From Salinimicrobium xinjiangense DSM 19287 (GTDB taxonomy: Bacteria; Bacteroidota; Bacteroidia; Flavobacteriales; Flavobacteriaceae), in the NCBI RefSeq assembly GCF_000423585.1, contig NZ_AUIG01000016.1, forward strand, positions 1-64,000: DNA of 64,000 nucleotides. The letters are read 5' to 3'. Shown here in pieces: positions 44,717-53,538 of this stretch (position 1 is its first letter; each line of letters starts with the position of its first letter). The notes below the pieces were generated by a model, which saw nothing but the letters and a program-made list of their open reading frames with translations, did no database searches and was not told the DNA's origin. A program made the translations under genes and the position numbers.

Positions 44717-45013
44717 TCAGCGCAGAATCAGCTTTGTGATCAGTTCCCTTCCAAGTTCCTCATTCAGCATTCTTATGATCTTTTCTTTGCCGTAGCTCAA
44801 TTCTTCGCGCAGGACAGAAGAACTTAGCTGCACATAAAGAGTATCCCGGTCAAGCTTTATGGAGGTGGTGTATTTTTCTATTGCAGGCCCCATCTGGCTG
44901 TTCCAAACCTCCCGCACATGAACTTTATCAAGGCCTTTTTGAAGCTTGTTGTCGCTCACAAATTCCTTGAGGGCTTCGCTTATGCTTATGTGGTCGTTAA
45001 TTCTCTTCGCCAT
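44717..45013 (-). CDS. DUF721 (DciA-like) protein
   Basis: A 98-residue protein from the ATG at 45013 ([18 protein letters not shown]); an upstream open frame to 45061 overlaps the lipoprotein gene. It matches the short DUF721 fold: LQKGLDKVHVREVWNSQMG, ATIEKYT-type region, DTLYVQLSSSVLREELSYG, and a basic C-terminus. DUF721 domain proteins include DciA, a helicase loader found in many bacteria. The next-but-one gene upstream is recF, a typical neighbourhood in Bacteroidota. It overlaps the lipoprotein gene by 17 bp. Confidence 0.85.
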   Translation of the reverse strand: MAKRINDHISISEALKEFVSDNKLQKGLDKVHVREVWNSQMGPAIEKYTTSIKLDRDTLYVQLSSSVLREELSYGKEKIIRMLNEELGRELITKLILR

Positions 45014-45431
45014 AGTTGCCGGAATAGGGGGTAAAACGTTTATAGGTGTAGATGATCCCATCGGAGTTGAGGATCACCAGTTCATCTTCTTCGGAAGAAA
45101 TTATTGTTTCCTTCCACTCTGCATAGGGAGTTGAATAGTACAAATTAATACTGTCATTTTCAACTTTAATGTTGAAAATCTCCACATCATCTGAAGATAT
45201 AAAGCTACCATCCAGCTGTGGTCTAACTTTGGTGCGGAATCCGGCAGAACTATCCACTTTTATATAATCCACAAGTTCAGAAAAACGGAATTCCTTGGAG
45301 ATACCTTCAGGCAGATCGGCTTGTTTGATCTCCCAATAACCGTTGAGGTTTTCCGTTTGCTCCTCCGGGCTTTGGGTGTTGCAGCTTAACAGAAGCATTC
45401 CGAAGATAAAAAGTAGCACTATTTTTTTCAC
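44997..45431 (-). CDS. Lipocalin-like lipoprotein
   Basis: A 144-residue lipoprotein ([19 protein letters not shown], lipobox LLSC) with a beta-barrel-like calycin domain that starts with [20 protein letters not shown] (the G-x-W lipocalin motif). No ligand can be named. It is wedged between recF (4-bp overlap) and the DUF721 gene (17-bp overlap), so it is translationally coupled in a recF operon. Such insertion of a lipoprotein gene here is unusual in function but common in flavobacterial gene order. Confidence 0.8.
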   Translation of the reverse strand: MKKIVLLFIFGMLLLSCNTQSPEEQTENLNGYWEIKQADLPEGISKEFRFSELVDYIKVDSSAGFRTKVRPQLDGSFISSDDVEIFNIKVENDSINLYYSTPYAEWKETIISSEEDELVILNSDGIIYTYKRFTPYSGNYGEEN

Positions 45432-46507
45432 AGGTTGAACATTTTATAGGTTTGTCCGGTTTCCTTCACCACCTTTTCTGTACGATCTCCATGGGTATCA
45501 CTTATGAACAGCTGTCCCAACTCATCTGTAGCCACGAGATCCACGATATGTGCAACCCGGTTTTCATCCAGTTTGTCAAAAATATCATCCATGAGCAGGA
45601 TGGGGGAGACTTTACTCAAATCTTTAATGAAATCAAACTGAGCAAGCTTCAGAGAGATCAAAAATGATTTTTGCTGCCCCTGGGATCCGAATTTCTTAAT
45701 TGGATGACCTTCAATTTCAAAGATCAGATCATCCTTGTGAGTCCCTACACCGGTGTACTGCAGGGCCATATCTTTTTGCAGGCCGTCCTCCAGCTGTTTT
45801 CTGAAATCTCCCTCTTCCAGCTGACTTTTGTAGGTAATGGAAACTTTTTCCCTGCCGTTACTTATGATCTCATAACGCTTCTGAAAGATGGGTATAAAAG
45901 TGTCAAGGAATTCTTTTCTCTTTCGGTAAAGGAAATTTCCCAGATCCTCCAGTTGCATGTCATAAATAGAAAGTGTTTCACGATCAAAGCTGTTATTGGC
46001 CGCAAAGTATTTTAAAAGGGAATTTCTCTGTGCCAGGATCCTCCCGTAGTCAATGAGGTTGTTCAGGTATTTGCTGTCACTCTGAGAGATCACCCCATCA
46101 ATAAATTTTCTGCGGGTTTCACTGCCTTCTATGATAAGGTCACGATCTGCAGGGGAAATGATCACAGTGGGAATAAAGCCAATATGTTCACTAAACCTTT
46201 CGTAGGGTTTATTATTCCGCTTAATTACCTTTTTCTGGCCTCTTTTGGCGCTCACCACGATTTGTTCCTCCCGGTCTTTTTTCTCAAAAATTCCCTCGAT
46301 TACAAAAAAGTCGGCATCGTGGTTAATGTTTTGACTGGTGATGGGGTTAAAATAACTTTTTCCGAAGGAAAGGTGATAAATACTGTCGAGTACGTTCGTT
46401 TTGCCTTTCCCGTTATTACCTACCAGGCAGTTGATTTTGGGATCAAAATCAAATTCGGCCGATGAGAAATTTTTATAATTTAATAAGGAAAGACTTTTGA
46501 GAAACAT
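45428..46507 (-). CDS. recF: DNA replication and repair protein RecF
   Basis: A 359-residue SMC-like ATPase that loads RecA at single-strand gaps. Walker A is GNNGKGKT (30-37), the signature is [16 protein letters not shown], and Walker B is [16 protein letters not shown]. The central coiled coil is the short one typical of RecF. It is the first gene of the recF, lipocalin-like, DUF721 unit. A divergent TPR gene starts 138 bp away. Confidence 0.95.
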   Translation of the reverse strand: MFLKSLSLLNYKNFSSAEFDFDPKINCLVGNNGKGKTNVLDSIYHLSFGKSYFNPITSQNINHDADFFVIEGIFEKKDREEQIVVSAKRGQKKVIKRNNKPYERFSEHIGFIPTVIISPADRDLIIEGSETRRKFIDGVISQSDSKYLNNLIDYGRILAQRNSLLKYFAANNSFDRETLSIYDMQLEDLGNFLYRKRKEFLDTFIPIFQKRYEIISNGREKVSITYKSQLEEGDFRKQLEDGLQKDMALQYTGVGTHKDDLIFEIEGHPIKKFGSQGQQKSFLISLKLAQFDFIKDLSKVSPILLMDDIFDKLDENRVAHIVDLVATDELGQLFISDTHGDRTEKVVKETGQTYKMFNL

Positions 46508-46616
46508 AAAAAACTGTAATTCAGCAAGGTATGAACAGGAATGGGTTTAACCTTCAGGATGTGCAAATTAGCATAAATAAACAATTTAATTCCCTTTTAA
46601 TTTTAAAGAAAAATTC

Positions 46617-46624
46617 TATTTTTG
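46617..46624 (+). promoter_or_regulatory. Probable -7 element for the TPR-ribH unit
   Basis: TATTTTTG, exact TAnnTTTG match, 22 bp before the start at 46646. Confidence 0.55.
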
Positions 46625-46645
46625 CGCTTCAATTAACGAATATTT

Positions 46646-47416
46646 ATGGCTACGTACAAGAAAAGAGGATATAAGCCCAAAACTAAGGAAGAGCAACAAA
46701 ACGCAGTTGAAGATCAATCAACAACTGCAGAAGTTTTTAACACCCTTGATGAGGGTGCCAGTAAAACCGAAGCCTGGGTTGCACGCAACCAAAAGTATAT
46801 TTTTGTCATTATTGGTATTGCTGCCGTAGTGATCCTTGGATATCTTGCTTATGAGGAGTTCATACAGGAGCCAAAAGAGGCCGAAGCTGCCAATGAAATG
46901 TTCGTTGCACAACAATATTTCGAAAATGCATTGAACTCTTCAGGTGCACAGAGTGATTCCCTTTATAATTTAGCCTTAACAGGAGGACAGGGGAAATTTG
47001 GTTTTGAAGATATCATTGACAATTACGGTTCGACTAAAGCCGGGAATCTTGCCCGTTACTATGCAGGAATGGCTTATCTCAATACAAACAATTATCAGCA
47101 GGCTATAGATTATCTTGATGATTTTAGCAGTGATGACGAAATTCTGGCGCCTCTTGCAAAAGGTGCAATCGGAGATGCTTTTCTTCAGTTAGATCAGCCT
47201 GAAGAAGCTCTTGATTACTATGAGGAAGCTGCAAAAATGAGAGATAATGCATTCACCACTCCAAGATTTCTTATGAAAGCTGCAGTGACGGCGATAAGGC
47301 TCGGAAACGGAGCGGCTGCCGAAAAACATCTAAACAGGATTCAGAAAGAATATCCTGAATCTGCTGAAGCTAATAAGGTAAATGTTTATCTTGGACAGGC
47401 GCAGGCAATGCAATAA
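46646..47416 (+). CDS. Membrane-anchored TPR protein (YfgM/BamD-like)
   Basis: A 256-residue protein: polar N-terminus, one transmembrane segment (YIFVIIGIAAVVILGYLAY, about 50-68), then a periplasmic or extracytoplasmic TPR domain (about 90-250) with LARYYAGMAYLNTNNYQQAI and GDAFLQLDQPEEALDYYEEA. This layout resembles YfgM, an ancillary part of the Sec translocon in Proteobacteria, but orthology is not shown here. It is followed by ribH after 10 bp, a conserved pair in Flavobacteria. Confidence 0.85.
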   Translation: MATYKKRGYKPKTKEEQQNAVEDQSTTAEVFNTLDEGASKTEAWVARNQKYIFVIIGIAAVVILGYLAYEEFIQEPKEAEAANEMFVAQQYFENALNSSGAQSDSLYNLALTGGQGKFGFEDIIDNYGSTKAGNLARYYAGMAYLNTNNYQQAIDYLDDFSSDDEILAPLAKGAIGDAFLQLDQPEEALDYYEEAAKMRDNAFTTPRFLMKAAVTAIRLGNGAAAEKHLNRIQKEYPESAEANKVNVYLGQAQAMQ

Positions 47417-47426
47417 AATATAATAT

Positions 47427-47924
47427 ATGGCTACTGAAGGAAAGAATCTTTCAACATACGATAAAAATAAAATCCCAAACGCGAAGGAATTCAGGTTTGG
47501 GATTGTTGTTTCTGAATGGAACGACAACATCACTGAAAACCTTTGTAAAGGAGCGATGGAGGTCTTGCTGGAAAACGATGTACTGGAAAGAAAGATCGTG
47601 CGTTGGAATGTTCCGGGAAGCTTTGAATTGATCTACGGCTGTAAAAAAATGGCAGAATCCTATGATATGTTGGATGCCATCATAGCAATAGGAAGCGTAA
47701 TCGAGGGAGAGACCAAACACTTTGATTTTGTATGCCAGGCTGTTTCACAGGGGGTGAAGGATCTCAATGTTCAGGGAGATATTCCGGTTATCTTTTGTGT
47801 TCTTACAGACCAGAATATGCAACAGGCCCTGGATCGCTCGGGCGGCAGGCACGGTAACAAAGGTGCCGAAGCAGCTGTTGCCGCCATTAAAATGGCGCAA
47901 TTGAGGAAGGACAGCCGTATTTAA
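47427..47924 (+). CDS. ribH: 6,7-dimethyl-8-ribityllumazine synthase
   Basis: Builds lumazine, the penultimate riboflavin precursor, and assembles as an icosahedral or pentameric particle. The 165-residue protein has VVSEWNDNITENLCKGA, VPGSFELIYG, IGSVIEGETKHFDFV with the catalytic histidine, and PVIFCVLTDQNMQQALDRSG. Length matches. The N-terminus has a short polar extension before the first strand. Probably cotranscribed with the TPR gene before it. Confidence 0.95.
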   Translation: MATEGKNLSTYDKNKIPNAKEFRFGIVVSEWNDNITENLCKGAMEVLLENDVLERKIVRWNVPGSFELIYGCKKMAESYDMLDAIIAIGSVIEGETKHFDFVCQAVSQGVKDLNVQGDIPVIFCVLTDQNMQQALDRSGGRHGNKGAEAAVAAIKMAQLRKDSRI

Positions 47925-48001
47925 TCTTCTCTTTTAAAAGGCACTGTTTTTGTAGTTGAGAGTTTGCTCACCTAAACTTCGGAAATTCTGGGCATTTTAA
48001 G

Positions 48002-48009
48002 TATTTTTG
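48002..48009 (+). promoter_or_regulatory. Probable -7 element for the small membrane protein-mutL-rhomboid operon
   Basis: TATTTTTG, exact TAnnTTTG match, 28 bp before the start at 48037. Confidence 0.5.
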
Positions 48010-48036
48010 ATATTTCCGGAATTATAAAGAACAGTA

Positions 48037-48336
48037 ATGCTTAAACTCAACATCTTATCAGCTAAGAAAAAGAAGAACCGGTATAATTATACCCCGCGTT
48101 ACTACAAAGGCAAAGACACCGGGAATGTTTATAAATTCGATTCGAAATTCAATAAATACAGGGAGACGACCAATGCCATTGATTTTGGAAGCCAATGGAA
48201 AGAAGCCCGGGAAAGTAGCCGTCATCGTGGGAACCGCGAAATCAACAGAACAGTTCTGGTTATTATCGCTCTTCTTGTGCTTATCTTCCTGTGGATCATA
48301 GATTTTGATTTGTCCATCTTTACCAATCCGCATTAA
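48037..48336 (+). CDS. Small membrane protein often labelled riboflavin synthase subunit beta in Flavobacteria
   Basis: A 99-residue protein with a basic N-terminus (LSAKKKKNRYNYTPRYYKG), a polar middle, and one C-terminal membrane segment (VLVIIALLVLIFLWIIDF). The family is carried next to ribH and mutL in many Flavobacteriaceae. The label riboflavin synthase subunit beta that some annotations carry is not supported by any feature of the sequence. Function unknown. It is directly followed by mutL with no gap. Confidence 0.75.
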   Translation: MLKLNILSAKKKKNRYNYTPRYYKGKDTGNVYKFDSKFNKYRETTNAIDFGSQWKEARESSRHRGNREINRTVLVIIALLVLIFLWIIDFDLSIFTNPH

Positions 48337-50196
48337 ATGACTGATGTTATTCATCTCCTGCCAGACCATGTCGCCAATCAAATAGCAGCAGGTGAAGTGG
48401 TCCAAAGACCTGCTTCTGTAATAAAAGAATTACTGGAAAATGCTATAGATGCCGGCAGTACCAGCATAAAGATCCTTGTCAAGGAAGCCGGGAAAACTCT
48501 TGTTCAGGTTACCGACAATGGGAAAGGGATGAGTGTTACAGATGCCCGACTTTGCTTTGAGAGGCATGCAACTTCCAAAATAAATTCAGCCGAAGATCTT
48601 TTCAGTTTAAAAACAAAAGGATTTCGTGGAGAAGCACTTGCTTCCATAGCCGCAATTGCACATGTAGAATTAAAGACTAGACAGGAAGATGATGAAGTTG
48701 GCTCCTGTATAAGAATTGAAGGGAGTGAAGTGATTTCCCAGGAAGTCTGTGTTACTCCTGTAGGGACCACAATTTGCGTTAAAAATCTATTTTACAATAT
48801 TCCGGCGCGGCGTAATTTTTTGAAAAGCGATACCGTAGAGTTGCGTCATATTATTGACGAATTTCAGCGGGTGGCCTTAGCTCATCCAAACATACAATTT
48901 TCTTTGCTTCACAATGGGAGTGAGCTCTTCCAGCTACCCGAAACAAATTTCAGGCAACGTATAGTCAACATCTTTGGCGGAAAAACCAATGAAAAACTGG
49001 TTCCGGTCGAAGAAGATACGGCAATAGTCAAAATTCACGGTTTTGTAGGTAAACCTGAATTTGCCAAAAAGGGGAGGGGAGAGCAGTTCTTTTTTGTAAA
49101 TGACAGGTTTATTAAAAGTCCGTACCTCAATCATGCGGTAACAGCGGCTTTTGAAGGTTTATTGAAAGATAAAGCCTATCCTAGTTATTTTTTGTACCTC
49201 GACGTGGATCCAAAGAGTATTGATATCAACATTCATCCTACAAAGACCGAGATTAAATTTGATGATGAGCATACCTTATACACTATTTTGCGCAGCTCTA
49301 TAAAACATAGTCTGGGGCAGTTTAACGTGGCACCTGTTCTTGATTTTGACCGGGATGACACTCTGGATACTCCTTATGAATATTCGCAGAAAGACGTTAC
49401 TCCTCCAAAGGTGGAAGTGGATCCCAATTTTAATCCGTTTCAGAACGACAGACCCACGGGCCACAAAAGTTCCTCCGGTTACAGAAGGGATAGATCTGGG
49501 GGAGGAAGTTGGGAAAGTCTCTATAACGGCCTTGGAAGAGATAATAACGGAACAGTTTCGGGCTTTGACCAGGTTGAATTTGAAAGTGACGAGGTAACAG
49601 GAAATCTTTTCGGAAATATTGATGATAAGGAAGCAGGAAGCACCACTTTCCAGCTTAATAAGAAATATATAGTCACCACTGTTAAAAGCGGGATTCTTGT
49701 CATTGATCAGCAAAGGGCGCACATGCGAATTCTTTATGAAGAGATGTTGAAGAATATTACTGTTACTTCGGCGGTGAGCCAGCAGTTGCTATTTCCACTT
49801 GAGCTTCAGTTTTCGGTAAATGAAATGGAATTGCTGAAGGAAATTAAAGATTCACTGGAGCAGACGGGTTTTATTTTCTCAGAATTGCGGAAGGATTCCG
49901 TAGAGATTACGGGAATTCCTACCCTCATTTCTTCAAGTGAAGTAGCTATACTACTGGAGCAATTATTGAGTGATCTGGAGAACGAGGTGCCGGGCACCGG
50001 ATTTTCGCAGGTGGACACTCTTTCAAAATCTTTGGCTAAAGGTATGGCGGTTAAATCGGGTACTGTTTTGAATTCTGCCGATCAACAAAATATTGTTAAC
50101 AGCTTATTTGCCTGTAAGGAAACAAGTTTATCTCCATATAATAAGCCTATTTTTATTACCTTAACTGTAGACGAATTAGATAAAAAATTCATGTAA
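48337..50196 (+). CDS. mutL: DNA mismatch repair protein MutL
   Basis: A 619-residue GHKL ATPase. ATP-site motifs: IAAGEVVQRPASVIKELLEN, DNGKGM, and RGEALASIAAI. The linker (about 330-425) is long and polar. The C-terminal domain (about 430-619) carries IDQQRAHMRILYEEML where endonuclease-type MutL proteins have DQHA(x)2E(x)4E; here Q, R and M take the place of H and the first glutamate, and the end motif is ACKETSLSPYN. So the intrinsic nicking activity is doubtful. It directly follows the small membrane protein and precedes the rhomboids without gap. Confidence 0.95.
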   Translation: MTDVIHLLPDHVANQIAAGEVVQRPASVIKELLENAIDAGSTSIKILVKEAGKTLVQVTDNGKGMSVTDARLCFERHATSKINSAEDLFSLKTKGFRGEALASIAAIAHVELKTRQEDDEVGSCIRIEGSEVISQEVCVTPVGTTICVKNLFYNIPARRNFLKSDTVELRHIIDEFQRVALAHPNIQFSLLHNGSELFQLPETNFRQRIVNIFGGKTNEKLVPVEEDTAIVKIHGFVGKPEFAKKGRGEQFFFVNDRFIKSPYLNHAVTAAFEGLLKDKAYPSYFLYLDVDPKSIDINIHPTKTEIKFDDEHTLYTILRSSIKHSLGQFNVAPVLDFDRDDTLDTPYEYSQKDVTPPKVEVDPNFNPFQNDRPTGHKSSSGYRRDRSGGGSWESLYNGLGRDNNGTVSGFDQVEFESDEVTGNLFGNIDDKEAGSTTFQLNKKYIVTTVKSGILVIDQQRAHMRILYEEMLKNITVTSAVSQQLLFPLELQFSVNEMELLKEIKDSLEQTGFIFSELRKDSVEITGIPTLISSSEVAILLEQLLSDLENEVPGTGFSQVDTLSKSLAKGMAVKSGTVLNSADQQNIVNSLFACKETSLSPYNKPIFITLTVDELDKKFM

Positions 50197-50964
50197 ATGG
50201 GAAGAATGACAGATACCGTAAAGGTTCTATTAATTATAAACGTCATTGTATATATTGGGAGTCAGGTTTTGGGGGAGCAGGCATATAAATTATTTTCCCT
50301 GTGGTTCATTGAAAATGAGAATTTTGGATTCTGGCAAGTCATCACTCATATGTTTATGCATGACCCCAACAGTATTTTTCATATCCTGTTTAACATGTAT
50401 GCGCTCTGGGCGTTTGGAAGCCCTATTGAGCAGGTGCTGGGGAAGAACAGGTTCCTGTTTTTCTATTTTTCGGCCGGAATAGGAGCAGCTATCCTGCACA
50501 CCCTGGTAAATTATTATCACTTCCAGGCAGGATACAGCGCGCTGCTTGATGCCGGATTTGGTACCGCAGAGGTGGAACAATATTTAAGAGAGTCTTATGC
50601 ATCTATTACGAGAAGCGGACAATTTAGAATTCCCGAGGGAGTAGACCAGGATGTCTTGAGAACTATGTTCCAGACGTATGTGACCCCGGCAGTGGGAGCA
50701 TCCGGTGCAATATATGGAATCCTTGTCGCGTTTGGAATGCTGTTTCCAAATGTGGAGCTGTTCCTGCTGTTTGTGCCTGTGCCTATTAAAGCTAAATTTT
50801 TTATTCCTGCTTTAATTGCACTTGACCTCTTTTCAGGATTCACGGGATATTCTATATTTGGAGGAGGGATTGCCCACTTTGCACACGTAGGAGGAGCCCT
50901 GTTTGGATTTATAATGATGTGGTACTGGAAGAAAAACCAGTTTAATCAAAATCGCTGGGATTAG
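50197..50964 (+). CDS. Rhomboid intramembrane serine protease
   Basis: A 255-residue protein with six hydrophobic segments. The catalytic serine is in VGASGAIYGILVAFG (GASG motif) and the histidine in HFAHVGGALFGF; the conserved loop HPNSIFHILFNMYALW-type region reads MHDPNSIFHILFNMYALW. It cleaves membrane proteins inside the bilayer. It follows mutL directly and overlaps the second rhomboid by one base (TAGTG). Confidence 0.93.
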   Translation: MGRMTDTVKVLLIINVIVYIGSQVLGEQAYKLFSLWFIENENFGFWQVITHMFMHDPNSIFHILFNMYALWAFGSPIEQVLGKNRFLFFYFSAGIGAAILHTLVNYYHFQAGYSALLDAGFGTAEVEQYLRESYASITRSGQFRIPEGVDQDVLRTMFQTYVTPAVGASGAIYGILVAFGMLFPNVELFLLFVPVPIKAKFFIPALIALDLFSGFTGYSIFGGGIAHFAHVGGALFGFIMMWYWKKNQFNQNRWD

Positions 50965-51875
50965 TGAGGAGAAATAATAACATAAGGTCAAAGATTCAAA
51001 TGGCTACTGTTAGTGAGAAACTAATAGCAGTCAATGTTATAGCTTTTGTGCTCTTTTTCTTTGTAAAGACACTGGCTTTTCTTTTCAACTTTAATGTTGA
51101 TTTTGTCCTCGAATGGCTGGTGTTTCCAAAAGAACCGGGAGAATTTATTTTTAAGCCTTGGTCAATAATCACCTATGCTTTTCTTCACAGTGGACTGTGG
51201 CATTTGCTCTCGAATATGATCATACTGTATTTTTCGGGTGTTTATTTTCTGAATTATTTTTCTCCAAAGAAGCTGCTAAATTTCTACTTTTTGGGAGGTA
51301 TATTTGGTGCCCTCGTCTATATGGCCAGTTATAATCTTTTCCCTGCATTTCAGGGGATGGGCAGATCCTATCTTATTGGAGCCTCTGCAGCTGTGATGTC
51401 TGTTCTGGTGGGAATAGCGACCCATATTCCACACATGAGGGTGAGGCTGATATTGATTGGTAGTATAAAATTGTGGTGGATCGCGGCTTTTTTAGTCGTA
51501 ATTGATGTCATTCAGATCCCTATTTCAAATCCCGGTGGTCACCTTGCCCATCTTGGTGGGGCCGGATTCGGCTATTTGTATGCGAAACAACTTGGCAAAG
51601 GGAATAATATTGCCAGTGGTTTTGAAAAGATGCTGGATTGGTTTGGATCCATGTTCTCGTCCAGTCCTGTTCCAAAGAAGAGGAGCAATATGAGAACTGT
51701 CCATAAACGGCAGACCTCAGAAAGTTCTGCATCTGCATATACTACGAAGGCAAGAAATAAAAGGGAGCAACAGGAAAAAATAGATGCCATTCTCGATAAG
51801 ATAAGCAAAAGCGGATATGACAGCCTTACCAAGCAGGAAAAGGATTATTTGTTCAACGCAGGAAAAGACAATTAA
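50964..51875 (+). CDS. Second rhomboid protease with DUF6576-like C-terminal tail
   Basis: A 303-residue protein from a GTG at 50964 overlapping the previous stop (TAGTG); an ATG 12 codons later (51000) is an alternative, but the upstream part resembles the family start. The serine sits in LIGASAAVMSVLVG, so the motif is GASA instead of GASG, and the histidine in HLAHLGGAGFGYLY is present. The C-terminal ~70 residues, KIDAILDKISKSGYDSLTKQ, match a soluble tail found on flavobacterial rhomboids (DUF6576). Activity is likely but the G-to-A change next to the serine is worth noting. Confidence 0.9.
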   Translation: MRRNNNIRSKIQMATVSEKLIAVNVIAFVLFFFVKTLAFLFNFNVDFVLEWLVFPKEPGEFIFKPWSIITYAFLHSGLWHLLSNMIILYFSGVYFLNYFSPKKLLNFYFLGGIFGALVYMASYNLFPAFQGMGRSYLIGASAAVMSVLVGIATHIPHMRVRLILIGSIKLWWIAAFLVVIDVIQIPISNPGGHLAHLGGAGFGYLYAKQLGKGNNIASGFEKMLDWFGSMFSSSPVPKKRSNMRTVHKRQTSESSASAYTTKARNKREQQEKIDAILDKISKSGYDSLTKQEKDYLFNAGKDN

Positions 51876-52915
51876 TGAGAGGTCTCAACTGGTTTGATAA
51901 ATTCTTGTTCTTCCTGAACATCCTCTTTGCCATATTCCTGCTATTCTCTTATTTGCTTCCGTACATTCCGCCAAGTACCTTTGCACTGCTTTCTGTTTTC
52001 AGTCTTGGGGTGCCTTTTCTGATAACAATTAATGTTATTTTTCTGCTTTTCTGGCTTTTCCGGCTTCGTATCCAGGCACTACTGTCTCTTATTGCATTAT
52101 TGATTGGCTTTAATCACGTCACCTCGGTCTATGAAATTTCGTCGGGTGATGAAGAGGTGCAGGGGGATAATATTCTTAAGGTCCTGACTTATAATGTAAG
52201 GCAATTCAACCAGTACGGATGGGCCGAAGATGGGGATATTCCCGAAAAGCTATCTGCATTTATTAAGGAACAGGATGCAGATGTGGTGGCCATGCAGGAG
52301 TATTACAACGGGGAGCTGAATATTGCCAGAAGTTTTCCTCATAAGTACATAAAGCTGAAGGAGAAAAATGCTGAATTTGGATTGGCCATCTTTTCAAAAT
52401 ATCCAATAATTAAATCAGGATCATTAGACTTCCCAACTCATAGTAATAATAATGCTATTTATGCCGATATCTTTAAAGCGGGAGATACGATAAGAGTGGT
52501 TAATGTGCATTTTCAGTCTTTCGGCATCAAACCTAATCTTGAGAAGATCGAAAAGCAACACACCAAGCAGGTCTTTCTGGGAATGGGACAGACCTTTGTA
52601 AGACAGGAACGTCAAATGAATCTGGTGCGTGACCTTCTTAGAGATACAAAACATCGCGCTATTGTATTGGGTGACTTTAACAATACCGCCTATTCTTATA
52701 TCTACAGGGAATTGAGGGCCCAGGGTTTGAATGATGCTTATAAAGAAGCCGGAAATGGCTTCGGAAAGACCTTCGAATTAAACGGAATCCTGCCGTTGCG
52801 AATAGATTTTATTCTACCCGATGAGTCTATGGAGATCCTTACTTTCGCAAACCATGAAGTGCCATATTCAGATCATTTCCCCATAACGGCAAGTCTAAGG
52901 TTAGGGAAATACTAA
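51875..52915 (+). CDS. Endonuclease/exonuclease/phosphatase family membrane protein
   Basis: A 346-residue protein: two to three N-terminal membrane segments (about 10-85), then an EEP domain with KVLTYNVRQFNQYGWAEDGD, AMQEYYNGELN (metal-binding E), VNVHFQSFGI, VLGDFNNTAYSYIYREL and the terminal SDHFPITASLRL with the catalytic D-H. Members of this family cut nucleic acids or phosphoesters; the membrane anchor suggests it acts outside the cytoplasm. It overlaps the rhomboid by one base. It converges with the WbqC-like gene, overlapping by 15 bp. Confidence 0.9.
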   Translation: MRGLNWFDKFLFFLNILFAIFLLFSYLLPYIPPSTFALLSVFSLGVPFLITINVIFLLFWLFRLRIQALLSLIALLIGFNHVTSVYEISSGDEEVQGDNILKVLTYNVRQFNQYGWAEDGDIPEKLSAFIKEQDADVVAMQEYYNGELNIARSFPHKYIKLKEKNAEFGLAIFSKYPIIKSGSLDFPTHSNNNAIYADIFKAGDTIRVVNVHFQSFGIKPNLEKIEKQHTKQVFLGMGQTFVRQERQMNLVRDLLRDTKHRAIVLGDFNNTAYSYIYRELRAQGLNDAYKEAGNGFGKTFELNGILPLRIDFILPDESMEILTFANHEVPYSDHFPITASLRLGKY

Positions 52916-53533
52916 CTCCTGTTCCTTGAGGTAAGCACAAGCCTGAGGACCTTCATTAAAAATGAGATCTACTATGCTGAGATCATTTAAAAAACCGAAT
53001 TTTTCCTGAAATACCTGTGGGTAAGGTTGCACTTTTAAATGCTGCTTTTTAGCTTCGACAAGTCTCCGCCCATCAACCATATCCTTAGGCTTCAGAATAA
53101 ATTCTGAAGTTTTTTCCATTTTTAGATCTGTTTGGAGGCAATCCAGGGCCAATTCAAGGCAGCGGTAATTAAAATCCATCAGGAAATCAAATTTTTGCTC
53201 GAAGAGCGGCTGGAATTCATCTTCAAAAAATTCAAAGAAAGGAGAGGTGCGGTAAACGGTTTCCAGGGATTTCCAGTGCTGGCTTTGCCATGGGAAATCA
53301 TTCTCGATCCTTACGTCCCTGTATCTTTGATGATTGGATTTATTGCCGGTATGTTTGATTGGGATGTTTAGCAGCAGTTTTCCGTTCGCGCCATATATAT
53401 ACATGCGGTTACGATAGGTTTGCTTTTGATAATTATCCTCATTCTCAAAGACCACTTCCTCTGCCTTCAGCATGGCAGTGTATTGGGAGATGGGCCCAAA
53501 ATAGGTGGGATGTACTAACAGCTTCTGCATCAA
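52901..53533 (-). CDS. WbqC-family protein
   Basis: A 210-residue protein with the WbqC N-terminal block (LLVHPTYFGPISQYTAML) and EDNYQKQTYRNRMYIYGANG further on, then NIPIKHTGNKSNHQRYRDV. WbqC-like proteins occur in polysaccharide clusters but the activity is not clear, and there is no such cluster here. The first Met is doubled (MM). It converges with the EEP gene, overlapping by 15 bp, and lies 5 bp after lepB. Confidence 0.85.
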   Translation of the reverse strand: MMQKLLVHPTYFGPISQYTAMLKAEEVVFENEDNYQKQTYRNRMYIYGANGKLLLNIPIKHTGNKSNHQRYRDVRIENDFPWQSQHWKSLETVYRTSPFFEFFEDEFQPLFEQKFDFLMDFNYRCLELALDCLQTDLKMEKTSEFILKPKDMVDGRRLVEAKKQHLKVQPYPQVFQEKFGFLNDLSIVDLIFNEGPQACAYLKEQELVFP

Positions 53534-53538
53534 AAAGG

